Source: Micromonospora noduli (GTDB lineage: Bacteria > Actinomycetota > Actinomycetes > Mycobacteriales > Micromonosporaceae). From it: a DNA stretch of 64,000 nt. The translations under genes were made by a program, and so were the position numbers. Location of the stretch: the NCBI RefSeq assembly GCF_003264365.1, contig NZ_PYAK01000010.1:1-64000 (forward strand), written 5' to 3'. Every line of letters begins with the position of its first letter. Position 1 is the stretch's first letter. Of the stretch, positions 17,409 to 26,186 are shown piece by piece. The notes below the pieces were generated by a model that was not told the DNA's origin, did no database searches, and saw only the letters and a program-made list of their open reading frames with translations.

Positions 17409-18389
17409 ATGCGTTTCATTGCGCTCGACACCCCGAAACCGTTGTCCAAGATCGGTTTGGGCACGTGGCAGTTCGGCTCCCGGGAATGGGGGTACGGCCC
17501 GGACTTCGAGCGGCAGGCGGCGCAGATCGTCCGGCGGGCCGTGGAGTTGGGCGTGACGGTCTTCGACAGCGCGGAGATCTACGGCTTCGGGCGCAGCGAA
17601 CGCATCCTCGGCGCGGCCCTCGGCGAAGACCAGCCGAAGGTCGTGGTCGCCAGCAAGATCCTGCCGGTGCTGCCGGTGGCAGCTGTGGTGCAGCAACGGG
17701 CGGTCGCCTCGGCGGCCCGGCTCGGCGTCACCAGCATCGACCTCTACCAGGTGCACCAGCCCAACCCGCTGGTCGCCGACCACACCACAATGCGCGGCAT
17801 GCGGACCCTGCAGGACGTCGGGCTCGTCGGCGAGGTCGGCGTGAGCAACTACGGGCTGCGCCGCTGGCAGGTCGCCGAAGCCGCGCTCGGCCGGCGGGTG
17901 CTCAGCAACCAGGTCCGCTACAGCATGCTGGACCGCGCACCCGAGCAGGACCTGCTGCCGTACGCACGGCAGGCCGGGCGGGTGGTCATCGCGTACAGCC
18001 CGCTGGCGCAGGGCTTCCTCTCCGGCCGCTACGACGCCAGGAACCCGCCGACCGGTGCGGTCCGGCGCGCCAACCCGTACTTCCTGCCGGAGAACCTGGA
18101 ACGCGGCGCGGCCCTGATCGACACAGTGCGCCAGGTCGCCGACGCCCACGACGCCACCCCCAGCCAGATCGCGCTGGCCTACCTGCTGCGCCACCCGAAC
18201 GTGCTCGCCATCCCCGGGGCGTCCGGGGTCGAGCAGATGGAACGCAACGCCGCCGCCGCCGACATCGACCTCGCCGACGACGAGTACACGGCGCTGGCCG
18301 AGGCAGCGAGACGCTTCCGCCCGATCACCGGACTCGCCGCGATGCCGGCGATGCTGCGTGCCCGGTTCAGCACACCAACCGGAAAGTGA
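17409..18389 (+). CDS. aldo/keto reductase
   Basis: A 326-residue (alpha/beta)8 NADPH-dependent reductase. Catalytic residues: Asp and Tyr in VFDSAEIYGFGRSERILGAA, Lys in VVASKILP, His in LYQVHQPNPL. The cofactor site is AIPGASGVEQMERNAAA. It differs clearly from the divergent reductase (no YghZ insert), so it is not a recent duplicate. ATG 17409 is placed by the leaderless box. The stop overlaps the next gene by four bases, so the hemerythrin protein is probably translationally coupled. Physiological substrate unknown. Confidence 0.88.
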   Translation: MRFIALDTPKPLSKIGLGTWQFGSREWGYGPDFERQAAQIVRRAVELGVTVFDSAEIYGFGRSERILGAALGEDQPKVVVASKILPVLPVAAVVQQRAVASAARLGVTSIDLYQVHQPNPLVADHTTMRGMRTLQDVGLVGEVGVSNYGLRRWQVAEAALGRRVLSNQVRYSMLDRAPEQDLLPYARQAGRVVIAYSPLAQGFLSGRYDARNPPTGAVRRANPYFLPENLERGAALIDTVRQVADAHDATPSQIALAYLLRHPNVLAIPGASGVEQMERNAAAADIDLADDEYTALAEAARRFRPITGLAAMPAMLRARFSTPTGK

Positions 18390-18892
18390 GCACAGTGGAC
18401 GACATCACCGCGCTGATCCTGGACGACCACGCCGCCTTCCGGCGTGGCTTCGCCCGCCTCGACGACGCCCGCGACGAGCAGGAGATGCTCGCCGTCTGGG
18501 ACGCCCTCGCCCTGCACCTGGACATCCACGCCGAGGCGGAAGAGGCGATCCTCTACCCGCACCTGGTCAAGCACGGCGACGACGGCGAGGACGAGACCGC
18601 CGACGCGATCGGCGACCACAACAAGATCCGCGACGCCATCGCCGAGGCGAAACTGCACCCGGTCGGCTCGGATCAGTGGTGGGAGGCGGTCGGCACAGCC
18701 CGCCGGGAGAACAGCGAACACCTCGCCGAAGAGGAGGACGAGGCGCTGCCCGACTTCCGCCGGCACGCCAGCACCGAACTCCGCGCCGAGCTGGGCCAAC
18801 GCTGGCTGACCTTCTACGGCGAGCACAAGAACGGCCGCAACCTTCCGTTCCGCGACAAGGACCCGCAGCAGTACGTCGCCGACCACCGCTGA
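18386..18892 (+). CDS. hemerythrin HHE domain protein
   Basis: A 168-residue cytoplasmic protein with the HHE cation-binding fold, a four-helix bundle holding a di-iron site for O2, NO or iron handling. Likely ligands are in LDDHAAFRRGF, HLDIHAEAEEAILYPHLVKH, IGDHNKIRD and ENSEHLAEEEDEALPDF. A C-terminal extension (TFYGEHKNGRNLPFRDKDPQ) follows. GTG 18386 overlaps the previous stop as GTGA; GTG 18395 is an alternative. Co-expression with an aldo/keto reductase suggests a redox or stress role, which is inference. Confidence 0.85.
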   Translation: MSTVDDITALILDDHAAFRRGFARLDDARDEQEMLAVWDALALHLDIHAEAEEAILYPHLVKHGDDGEDETADAIGDHNKIRDAIAEAKLHPVGSDQWWEAVGTARRENSEHLAEEEDEALPDFRRHASTELRAELGQRWLTFYGEHKNGRNLPFRDKDPQQYVADHR

Positions 18893-18946
18893 GATCTCCC
18901 CGGCACGGGGGAGTTGCCGGCACCGTCCGGGCAGCAGAATGACGAG

Positions 18947-20191
18947 GTGACCCTCCGAGCGGCGCTGGCCCCGCTGGTCGCCGGCACCACCTGGCGACGC
19001 GGCGTGTTCCTGCTGCTCGGCGGAGTGTTGGCGCTGCCGTACGGGCTGCTCGTGGTGACCTTCGCCCAACTGCTCGCCGACTCGGCGATCCCGCGCCCAC
19101 TGGTCTACGTCCTACTGGTCATCGCCGTGCTGATCGCCGTCGTCCCGTTGCTGGTGGACGGCAGCCGGGCCTTGGAGATCGCCGCCGTCCGGGCGCTGCT
19201 CGGCGTCGACCTGCCCGAACCCGCGCCCGGGCATCACGGCGACCGGGAGACCCGGCTGCGTAGCGCCCTCTGGATCGCCACCCACCTCATCGTCGGCGCC
19301 CTGGTGATGATCGCGCTGTTCAGCGCCCTGCCGATGGCGCTGGCGTTCATCGCCCAACAGTTCGGCATTGGCACCGAGCTGACCAGCCGGGAACAGTTCG
19401 GGCCACTGGACGGGCAGGACAGCGGCTGGCTGACACTGACCGGAGTGCTCCTGCTGGTCGGCCTCGGCTACGCCGTCGCCGGGCTCGGCGCGCTCGCCGG
19501 ATCCATGGCGCCGGTCCTGCTCGGCCCGGCTCAGGCGGAGCGGATCGCCGCCCTCGAAGCACGGGCCGCCCGGCTCGCCGAACGCAACCGGCTGGCCCGG
19601 GAGCTGCACGACTCGGTCGGTCACGCGCTGACCGTGGCCACCCTCCAGGCCGGGGCCGCCCGCGAGGTCCTCGACACCGACCCGGAGTTCGTCCGGCGGG
19701 CGCTCACCGCCATCGAGGACGTCGGGCGGACCGCGATGGACGACCTCGACCACGTGCTCGGGCTGCTCCGGGAGAACGGACGCGACCGGCCCGTGGTGGC
19801 GCCGCAGCGTACCCTCGCCGACCTGGACCGGTTGGTCACCGACGCCCGCGCGGCCGGCCTGGCCGTGCACGCGCAACGCGCCGGCGACCCGACCCGGGTG
19901 CCCGCTGTGGTTTCCCGGGAGGGCTACCGGATCGTCCAGGAAGGACTGACCAACGCCGCCCGGCACGGCCACGGGCCGGTGACGGTACGCCTGGACCTGC
20001 ACAGCGACGCGCTGGAGCTGGAGCTGGTCAACGCGGTGCGCCACCCCGACCGAGGCCAGCGGGGGCGCGGCGGTCGAGGCCTGGACGGCATGCGGGAGCG
20101 GGTGCTGCTGCTCGGCGGCCAGCTCACAGTGGGCCCCGACGGCGACCGGTGGCTGATCCGGGCCCGCCTGCCGTACGAGGAGACGACATGA
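18947..20191 (+). CDS. NarL-type sensor histidine kinase
   Basis: A 414-residue membrane kinase of the HisKA_3 class. Four TM segments (roughly 20-45, 48-70, 107-130 and 155-180) form the input domain with little extracellular sequence. A helix (LEARAARLAERNRLARELHD) leads to the phospho-acceptor His221 in ELHDSVGHALTV. The HATPase domain has REGYRIVQEGLTNAARHG (N-box) and a shortened GRGGRGLDGMRERV G-box. GTG 18947 follows CAGAAT (18935-18940) by six bases; a TTG at 18914 would add 11 unconserved residues. It overlaps its response regulator (ATGA). The signal is unknown. Confidence 0.92.
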   Translation: MTLRAALAPLVAGTTWRRGVFLLLGGVLALPYGLLVVTFAQLLADSAIPRPLVYVLLVIAVLIAVVPLLVDGSRALEIAAVRALLGVDLPEPAPGHHGDRETRLRSALWIATHLIVGALVMIALFSALPMALAFIAQQFGIGTELTSREQFGPLDGQDSGWLTLTGVLLLVGLGYAVAGLGALAGSMAPVLLGPAQAERIAALEARAARLAERNRLARELHDSVGHALTVATLQAGAAREVLDTDPEFVRRALTAIEDVGRTAMDDLDHVLGLLRENGRDRPVVAPQRTLADLDRLVTDARAAGLAVHAQRAGDPTRVPAVVSREGYRIVQEGLTNAARHGHGPVTVRLDLHSDALELELVNAVRHPDRGQRGRGGRGLDGMRERVLLLGGQLTVGPDGDRWLIRARLPYEETT

Positions 20192-20838
20192 CCACAGGGG
20201 TGCTGATCGTCGACGACGACGAGCTGATCCGGGTGGGGCTGCGGGCCATCATCGACGCCCAACCCGACCTGCACGTGCTCGCCGAGGCCGCGGACGGCGC
20301 CGAGGTGCCGCCGCTGGTCGCCCGGCACCGGCCCGACGTGGTGCTGATGGACGTGCGGATGCCCGGCATCGACGGCATCCAGGCCACCCGGCACCTGCTG
20401 GCCACCTCCGCCGACCCGCCCCGGGTGCTGGTGGTCACCACCTTCGCCAACGACGAGTACGTCTACGAGGCGCTGCGCGCCGGCGCCTCGGGGTTCCTGC
20501 TCAAACGGGCCCGGCCCGCCGAGGTGGTGGAGGCGGTCCGGGTGGTCGCGGCCGGCGAGTCACTGCTCTTCCCGGCCGCGATCCGCCAACTGGTCGGCGC
20601 GTACGGGCCGACGGGCGGCGACCGGTTGAGCGCCGCCCGGCTCACCGAACGCGAGGCCGAGGTGCTGCGGTTGATGACCACCGGCCGGTCCAACCCGGAG
20701 ATCGCCGCGCACCTGGTGGTCGGGGTGGAGACGGTCAAGACGCACGTCGGCAACGTGCTGGCCAAGCTGGGCGTCCGCGACCGTACGCAGGCGGTCATCG
20801 CCGCCTACGAGTCCGGCTTCGTCACCCCGTCCGGCTGA
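20188..20838 (+). CDS. LuxR/NarL-family response regulator
   Basis: A 216-residue regulator. The receiver domain (1-120) has the acidic pocket DDD (about 9-11), phospho-acceptor Asp55 in VVLMDVRMPG, and Lys in GFLLKRARP. The LuxR HTH is at 150-205: LTEREAEVLRLMTTGRSNPE and VETVKTHVGNVLAKLGVRDR. ATG 20188 overlaps the kinase stop by four bases and is preceded by GAGGAG, so the pair is translationally coupled. The membrane protein gene that follows is a natural candidate target, which is inference from position. Confidence 0.95.
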   Translation: MTTGVLIVDDDELIRVGLRAIIDAQPDLHVLAEAADGAEVPPLVARHRPDVVLMDVRMPGIDGIQATRHLLATSADPPRVLVVTTFANDEYVYEALRAGASGFLLKRARPAEVVEAVRVVAAGESLLFPAAIRQLVGAYGPTGGDRLSAARLTEREAEVLRLMTTGRSNPEIAAHLVVGVETVKTHVGNVLAKLGVRDRTQAVIAAYESGFVTPSG

Positions 20839-20914
20839 TCGGTCCCTCCGCCGGGGGAGCGGGTTCACCGCCGGCCGGGAGGGAACCCGGCGGCTGTCCG
20901 CCGAGGCTGAGAGC

Positions 20915-21991
20915 ATGACAACGATCACTGCCTCCCCGTCCCGTACCGACTCCCGCTGGCCGGACCGGCTCGCCCCACTGGCCGCCGGTTGGCTCGGCCT
21001 GTGGGGCGTGCTCGCCCTGATCGGCACGCTCACCGGCGCCGGCTACCCGTTCGGCCCGAACGACCCCCACGGCGGCGACGTCAGCCTGCTCCGCCTGGTG
21101 CCGGTGGAGGTGGCCACCCCGCTCTTCGCCGGCGTGCTGCTCACCGCCGCGGTGGCCGCCCTGGCGATGAGCCGCCCGGCGGCGCGGCCACCCGGCCCGC
21201 TGCGGGCTCTGCTCGCCGGCTACGGCTGGGCGGTCGCGTTCGTGCTCGTCCTGGTCGTGCCGGATGTCCGAGTGCTGATCGTTCTCGGTTACCTGCCGAT
21301 ACTGATCGGCGGGGCGCCGTTCGGCTGGCCACCGATCGACTACTCCGACGTCTTCAACTGGGCGCTGTTCGGCAGGTTCGCGGCGCTGGCCGGCGGGCTG
21401 CTGCTGGTCGGGGCGGTGCTCACCTGGCAGCGACGTACCGCCGGGGCCTGCGTCGGCTGCGGCCGCGCCGAGACCGGCCAGCGGTGGACCACCCCGGCCG
21501 GCGCCAGCCGCTGGGGCCGGTGGGCCGCCGGCATCGCCGCGGCCATCCCATTCACGTACGCGTTGACCCGGTTCGCCTGGGCGGCCGGCATCCCGCTGGG
21601 CATCTCCCGCGAGTTCCTGACCGAGATGCAGGACAGCGGGCTGGTCTGGGCCGGGTTCGGGCTGGCCGCGTTCGCCACCGTCGGCGCGATCCTCACTCTC
21701 GGCCTGGTGCAACGCTGGGGCGAGCGGTTCCCGCGCTGGATGTTCGGGCTCGCCGGCCTGCGGGTGCCAGTGAAGCTGGCCGTGGTGCCGGCCACCCTGG
21801 TCGCCATCTCCGTGACCGCGGCCTCGCTGGGGCTGCTCAGCAACCCGAAGTTCTGGGAACTCACCGGCGGGCTCAGCATTACCGGGGCGCCGATGCTGCT
21901 CTGGCCGGTGTGGGGCGTGGCGCTCGGCGCGGCCACCTACGCGTACCACCTGCGCCGCCGCGGCACCTGCCAGCGGTGCGACCGGGGCTGA
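20915..21991 (+). CDS. multi-spanning membrane protein downstream of the two-component system
   Basis: A 358-residue protein with about nine TM segments. The middle cytoplasmic loop contains CVGCG and the C-terminus ends CQRCDRG, together a possible split pair of CxxC zinc knuckles. I do not recognise the family. The segment PNDPHGGDVSLLRLVP after TM1 lies outside the membrane if TM1 enters from the cytoplasm. It begins 76 bases after the response regulator on the same strand, so regulation by that system is plausible. ATG 20915 is the first Met; no strong ribosome site is visible. Confidence 0.7.
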   Translation: MTTITASPSRTDSRWPDRLAPLAAGWLGLWGVLALIGTLTGAGYPFGPNDPHGGDVSLLRLVPVEVATPLFAGVLLTAAVAALAMSRPAARPPGPLRALLAGYGWAVAFVLVLVVPDVRVLIVLGYLPILIGGAPFGWPPIDYSDVFNWALFGRFAALAGGLLLVGAVLTWQRRTAGACVGCGRAETGQRWTTPAGASRWGRWAAGIAAAIPFTYALTRFAWAAGIPLGISREFLTEMQDSGLVWAGFGLAAFATVGAILTLGLVQRWGERFPRWMFGLAGLRVPVKLAVVPATLVAISVTAASLGLLSNPKFWELTGGLSITGAPMLLWPVWGVALGAATYAYHLRRRGTCQRCDRG

Positions 21992-22055
21992 GCGGGAGCG
22001 GGGGTGCCCCCTGATGCCCGGGGCACCCCTGCGAAGGTGAGCTAGCGTGGGTCGG

Positions 22056-23507
22056 GTGACTGCGCCTACCCCGGTAATCCCGGTTCCACCGGCCGACCTG
22101 CCCGGCACGCTCGGCGCGCTACGGGCGGCCGGTCACCAGTACCGCACCGTCAAGCAGGAACTCCGCGACAACCTCCTCGCCCGGATGCGCTCCGGCGAGA
22201 CCCGTTTCCCCGGCATCGTCGGCTACGACGACACAGTGCTGCCCGAGGTCGAGCGGGCCCTGCTCGCCGGGCACGACATGGTGCTGCTCGGCGAGCGCGG
22301 CCAGGGCAAGACCCGGCTGATCCGCTCGCTGGGCGCGTTGCTCGACGAGTGGACCCCCGTGCTGCCCGGCTCGGTGCTCAACGAGCACCCGATGCACCCG
22401 CTCACCCCGGCGTCCCGCGCCCAGGTCGCCGAGGCCGGCGACGAGCTGCCGATCGGCTGGCTGCACCGGTCGATGCGGTACGGCGAGAAGTTGGCCACAC
22501 CGGACACCAGCGTCGGCGACCTGATCGGTGACGTTGACCCGATCCGGATCGCCCAGGGTCGTACCCTCGGTGACCCGGAGACCATCCACTTCGGGTTGGT
22601 GCCGCGCACCAACCGGGGCATCTTCGCCGTGAACGAGCTGCCCGACCTGGCCGAGCGCATCCAGGTGGCGCTGCTCAACGTGCTGGAGGAGCGGGACATC
22701 CAGGTCCGCGGCTACCAGCTGCGCCTGCCACTGGACCTGCTCCTGGTGGCCAGCGCCAACCCGGAGGACTACACCAACCGGGGCCGGATCATCACCCCAC
22801 TCAAGGACCGGTTCGGCGCGGAGATCCGCACCCACTACCCGGTCGACCTGGAGTTGGAGCTGGCGCTGATCCGCCAGGAGGCCGACCTGGTCGCCGAGGT
22901 GCCGGGGCACGTGCTGGAGGTGCTGGCCCGCTTCGCCCGCGCCGTCCGGGAGTCGCCGTCGGTGGACCCGCGCTCCGGTGTCTCCGCCCGATTCGCCATC
23001 GCCGCCGCCGAGACGGTGGCCGGTGCCGCGTTGCGCCGCGCCGGTCTGCTCGCCGCCTCCGACACGCCGGACGGACGTTCCGAGGCGGCCGTTGCCCGCA
23101 TCGGTGACGCGGTGTCGGTGACCAGCACGCTGCGCGGCAAGGTCGAGTTCGAGAGCGGCGAGGAGGGCCGGGAGACCGAGATCCTCGCGCACCTGCTGCG
23201 TACCGCGACCGCCGAGACGTTCCGGGCCCACCTGGCCGGGCTGGACCTGTCCGGGTTCACCGCCCTGGTCGAGGACGGCGCCGCGATCGAGACCGGCGAG
23301 TTGGTCAGCGCCGCCGAGCTGCTGCGCCAGGTCGGCACCGTACCCGGGTTGGCGAAGGTTCTGGACCGGCTCGACCTGGGCGACGCGCCCACCTCCGAGG
23401 AGGCTGCCGCCGCCATCGAGTTCGTGCTGGAAGGGCTGCACCTCACCCGCCGGCTCGGCAAGGACGTCACCGACTCGGGGCGCACCGTCTACGGCGGCCG
23501 GGGCTGA
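22056..23507 (+). CDS. MoxR/ChlI-like AAA+ ATPase
   Basis: A 483-residue AAA+ ATPase of the magnesium-chelatase-ChlI/MoxR clade, members of which remodel proteins with a VWA-domain partner. Walker A is GERGQGKT (residues 79-86), Walker B with sensor region is GIFAVNELPDLAERIQVALL, and sensor 1 is LLVASANPEDYTN. The C-terminal helical lid and a long acidic segment follow. GTG 22056 follows TAGCGT (22043-22048) by seven bases (leaderless); GTG 22047 overlaps that box and is less likely. The VWA gene starts two bases after the stop. No cobalt or magnesium chelatase genes adjoin, so a pigment role is not implied. Confidence 0.88.
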   Translation: MTAPTPVIPVPPADLPGTLGALRAAGHQYRTVKQELRDNLLARMRSGETRFPGIVGYDDTVLPEVERALLAGHDMVLLGERGQGKTRLIRSLGALLDEWTPVLPGSVLNEHPMHPLTPASRAQVAEAGDELPIGWLHRSMRYGEKLATPDTSVGDLIGDVDPIRIAQGRTLGDPETIHFGLVPRTNRGIFAVNELPDLAERIQVALLNVLEERDIQVRGYQLRLPLDLLLVASANPEDYTNRGRIITPLKDRFGAEIRTHYPVDLELELALIRQEADLVAEVPGHVLEVLARFARAVRESPSVDPRSGVSARFAIAAAETVAGAALRRAGLLAASDTPDGRSEAAVARIGDAVSVTSTLRGKVEFESGEEGRETEILAHLLRTATAETFRAHLAGLDLSGFTALVEDGAAIETGELVSAAELLRQVGTVPGLAKVLDRLDLGDAPTSEEAAAAIEFVLEGLHLTRRLGKDVTDSGRTVYGGRG

Positions 23508-23509
23508 CC

Positions 23510-25462
23510 ATGGCCGGCAACCGGTTCCGTTACGGGCAGTGGAACGGCGGGCCCGATCCGCTCGCACCCCCGTACGACGTGCGTGAGGCGGTGGACGCGG
23601 TCGGTGCCGAGGTGCTGGCCGGCGGCAGCCTGCGGGAGGCGCTGCGTGACCTGCTGCGCCGTGGCCCGCAGGGACGGGGTGGTCTGGACGACCTGGCGGC
23701 CCGGGCTCGGCGGCTGCGTCGGGAGGCGCTGCGCAGGGGCGACCTGGACGGGGCGGTGACCCGGGCCCAGGCCCTGCTCGACCAGGCCCTCGCCGCCGAG
23801 CGGGACGAGCTGCGGGGTCGCGACGACGACGCCGCGCGGTTCGCCGAGGCGGTGCTGGACAATCTGCCGCGCTCGACGGCGCGGGCGGTGGAGGAGCTGT
23901 CCGGCTACCAGTGGGCCAGCGACGACGCCCGCCGCTCGTACCAGCAGATCCTCGATCAACTCCGCGACGACGTGCTCGGTCAGCGCTTCGCCGGGCTGCG
24001 CGACGCGGTGCGCGCCTCCGCCGATCCGGCCGCCCAGCAGCGGCTCGCCGAGATGATGGGCGACCTGAACGACCTGCTCGCCCGGCACGGTCGCGCGGAG
24101 GACACCACCGACGCGTTCGCCGAGTTCATGCGCCGACATGGCGACTTCTTCCCGGAGAGGCCGGAGAACGTCGACGAGTTGATCGACGTGCTGGCCCGCC
24201 GGGCGGCGGCCGGTGAGCGGCTGATGAACTCGCTCTCCGAGCGGCAGCGCGCCGAGCTGGCCGGCCTCATGCAGCAGTCGCTCGGCGACCGCCTCGCGGG
24301 GGAGTTGTCAGCGCTCGACGCGAACCTGCGCGCGCTGCGACCCGATCTGCGTTGGGGGCGGGGTGAGCGGGTCCGCGGCGACCAGCCGCTGGACTACGCC
24401 GACGCGGCCGGCGCGCTGGGTGAGATCGGCGACCTGGACGACCTGCTGGACCAGCTCGACCAGGAACACCCGGGGGCGACCCTCGACGACGTGGACGTCG
24501 ACGCGGTGGCGCGCACGCTGGGCCGGGACGCGGCCGACGACGTTCGCCGGCTGCGCGATCTGGAGCGGGAGCTGCGCCGCCAGGGTTGGGTCAGCCGGGA
24601 CGCGGAGGGGCTCACACTGAGCCCGAAGGCGCTGCGCCGGCTCGGCGGGACCGCGCTGCGGCAGGTCTTCGCGGAGCTGACCGCCGGGCCACGCGGCCAG
24701 CACGACCTGCGCTCGGCCGGTGCGGCGGGCGAGGTCAGCGGCGCGTCCAGGCCCTGGCAGTACGGCGATGAGCAACCGTTGGACGTGGTCCGCACGTTGA
24801 CCCGGGCGGTCAGTCGGGCCGGGCCGACGGTCCCGGTGCAGCTCGTGGTGGACGACTTCGAGGTGGTGGAGACCGAGAGGCGGGCCTCGGCCGCTGTGGT
24901 GCTCTGCGTCGACCTGTCGTACTCGATGATCTCTCAGGGTCGTTGGGGGCCGATGAAGCAGACGGCGCTGGCGCTGGCACACCTGATGGAGACGCGCTTC
25001 CCTCAGGACGCTTTGCAGATCGTGGGCTTCGGCCGGGAGGCGATGACGCTCACCCAGCAGGAGTTGGCGGCCGTGGAGCCGGACATGGAGCAGGGCACCA
25101 ACCTCCAGCACGCGTTGCGGTTGGCGGGCCGGCACCTACGGCGGCACCCGGACGCCGAGCCGATCGTGCTGGTGGTCACCGACGGCGAGCCGACCGCGCA
25201 CCTGGACCCGAACGACGGGGAGGCGCTGTTCCACTGGCCGCCGCTGCCGGAGACGATCGAGGCGACGGTCCGCGAGGTGGACCGGCTGAGCCGCTACGGT
25301 GCCACGCTCAACCTGTTCATGCTCGGCGACGACCCGGGCCTGCGGCGCTTCGTCGACGCGGTGGCCCGCCGCAGCCGGGGCCGCATGTTCACCCCGGACA
25401 CCGACGACCTGGGCGAGTACGTGGTCAGCGACTACCTCCGCTCCCGCCAATCCCGCCGCTAA
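23510..25462 (+). CDS. VWA-domain partner of the AAA+ ATPase
   Basis: A 650-residue protein. Residues 1-450 are helical, charged and Arg/Asp-rich, with no known domain. The C-terminal 190 residues are a von Willebrand A domain with a complete MIDAS: DLSYS (about 468-472), the Thr in MEQGTNLQHALR, and the Asp in VVTDGEPTAHLD. MoxR-type ATPases commonly work with such proteins to insert metals or activate enzymes. The two-base spacing to the ATPase gene indicates translational coupling and a stoichiometric partnership. Substrate unknown. Confidence 0.88.
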   Translation: MAGNRFRYGQWNGGPDPLAPPYDVREAVDAVGAEVLAGGSLREALRDLLRRGPQGRGGLDDLAARARRLRREALRRGDLDGAVTRAQALLDQALAAERDELRGRDDDAARFAEAVLDNLPRSTARAVEELSGYQWASDDARRSYQQILDQLRDDVLGQRFAGLRDAVRASADPAAQQRLAEMMGDLNDLLARHGRAEDTTDAFAEFMRRHGDFFPERPENVDELIDVLARRAAAGERLMNSLSERQRAELAGLMQQSLGDRLAGELSALDANLRALRPDLRWGRGERVRGDQPLDYADAAGALGEIGDLDDLLDQLDQEHPGATLDDVDVDAVARTLGRDAADDVRRLRDLERELRRQGWVSRDAEGLTLSPKALRRLGGTALRQVFAELTAGPRGQHDLRSAGAAGEVSGASRPWQYGDEQPLDVVRTLTRAVSRAGPTVPVQLVVDDFEVVETERRASAAVVLCVDLSYSMISQGRWGPMKQTALALAHLMETRFPQDALQIVGFGREAMTLTQQELAAVEPDMEQGTNLQHALRLAGRHLRRHPDAEPIVLVVTDGEPTAHLDPNDGEALFHWPPLPETIEATVREVDRLSRYGATLNLFMLGDDPGLRRFVDAVARRSRGRMFTPDTDDLGEYVVSDYLRSRQSRR

Positions 25463-25490
25463 CTCCCGGTGGGACAGGTTGACTGGGGGG

Positions 25491-25955
25491 ATGGAGAGCG
25501 GGGGAATGCGGCGGGCTTACGGTGCCCTGTTCGCGGAGGTCGACGCTGGCGGGTTCGGTCCGGCTCCGGAGGGGCAGCTCAGTGCCGAGCAGATCGTCGC
25601 GCATCTGGTCGCCAACGACGAGCTGATGATCCAGGCCACCGAGGCGTTGCTGGCCGGGTCGCCGTTCGCCTACTACGAGTTGGCGGAGGACATGCACCGC
25701 CCGCAGCTCGACGCGCTCGCCGCCGAACAGGGTGGTCTGCGTGGCCTGACCGCGCTGCTGCACGGCACCAGCGACCGGCTGTGCGGGCTGGTCGACCAGC
25801 TCGGCCTGGCGGCGGAGACCCCGGTCGAGACGCACCTACGCGAGGGCTTCGACCTCATCGTCGACGAGCCACTGCCCTGGTCCCGAACCCTGGACCTGCA
25901 CACCCGGGTGCACCTGCCCAAGCACCAGTCCCAACTGCACCTGCTCCGCTCGTAA
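25491..25955 (+). CDS. DinB/maleylpyruvate-isomerase-like small protein
   Basis: A 154-residue protein. A His near residue 37 in AEQIVAHLVANDELMI and the C-terminal HLPKHQSQLHLL resemble the metal-ligand pattern of the DinB-like four-helix bundle, in which three His bind a metal. Hydrophobic periodicity is helical throughout. ATG 25491 follows a GGGGGG run; no better start is seen. It follows the VWA gene by 28 bases and could be a distal member of that operon. Family assignment is a motif-level inference. Confidence 0.55.
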   Translation: MESGGMRRAYGALFAEVDAGGFGPAPEGQLSAEQIVAHLVANDELMIQATEALLAGSPFAYYELAEDMHRPQLDALAAEQGGLRGLTALLHGTSDRLCGLVDQLGLAAETPVETHLREGFDLIVDEPLPWSRTLDLHTRVHLPKHQSQLHLLRS

Positions 25956-25985
25956 GAGTGCCGGCCGCCGGCATGTAGGTCTGAT

Positions 25986-26033
25986 GAGCGGTATACCTGT
26001 GAGTCATAAATATGACTCACAGGTATACCGCTC
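25986..26033. repeat. perfect 23-bp inverted repeat with a 2-base loop
   Basis: GAGCGGTATACCTGTGAGTC plus ATA (25986-26008) is mirrored exactly at 26011-26033 around AA. The core ATGACTCACAGGTAT recurs, with one base changed, as a direct repeat at 40962-40995 over a promoter. It lies between two convergent genes and lacks a T-tract, so it looks more like an operator or cruciform element than a plain terminator. Confidence 0.85.
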
Positions 26034-26186
26034 GTCGCAGTGATGCCTCCGGCAGGACCATCGGGTCACGTGCCAGTGCCTTGCCGGTGTGGGCGGCGGG
26101 AGGGAGCCGGCAGCATCGAATGCCCGGCCTGGACGGCTGGCCCTGCGAGTGGCTGGCCCTGCGAGCGGCGGGTGGCGGGTGGCGGA

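Noticed and set aside
25986..26033. Palindrome as an ordinary intrinsic terminator
   Set aside because: There is no T-tract, the loop is only two bases, and the same motif recurs over a promoter elsewhere.
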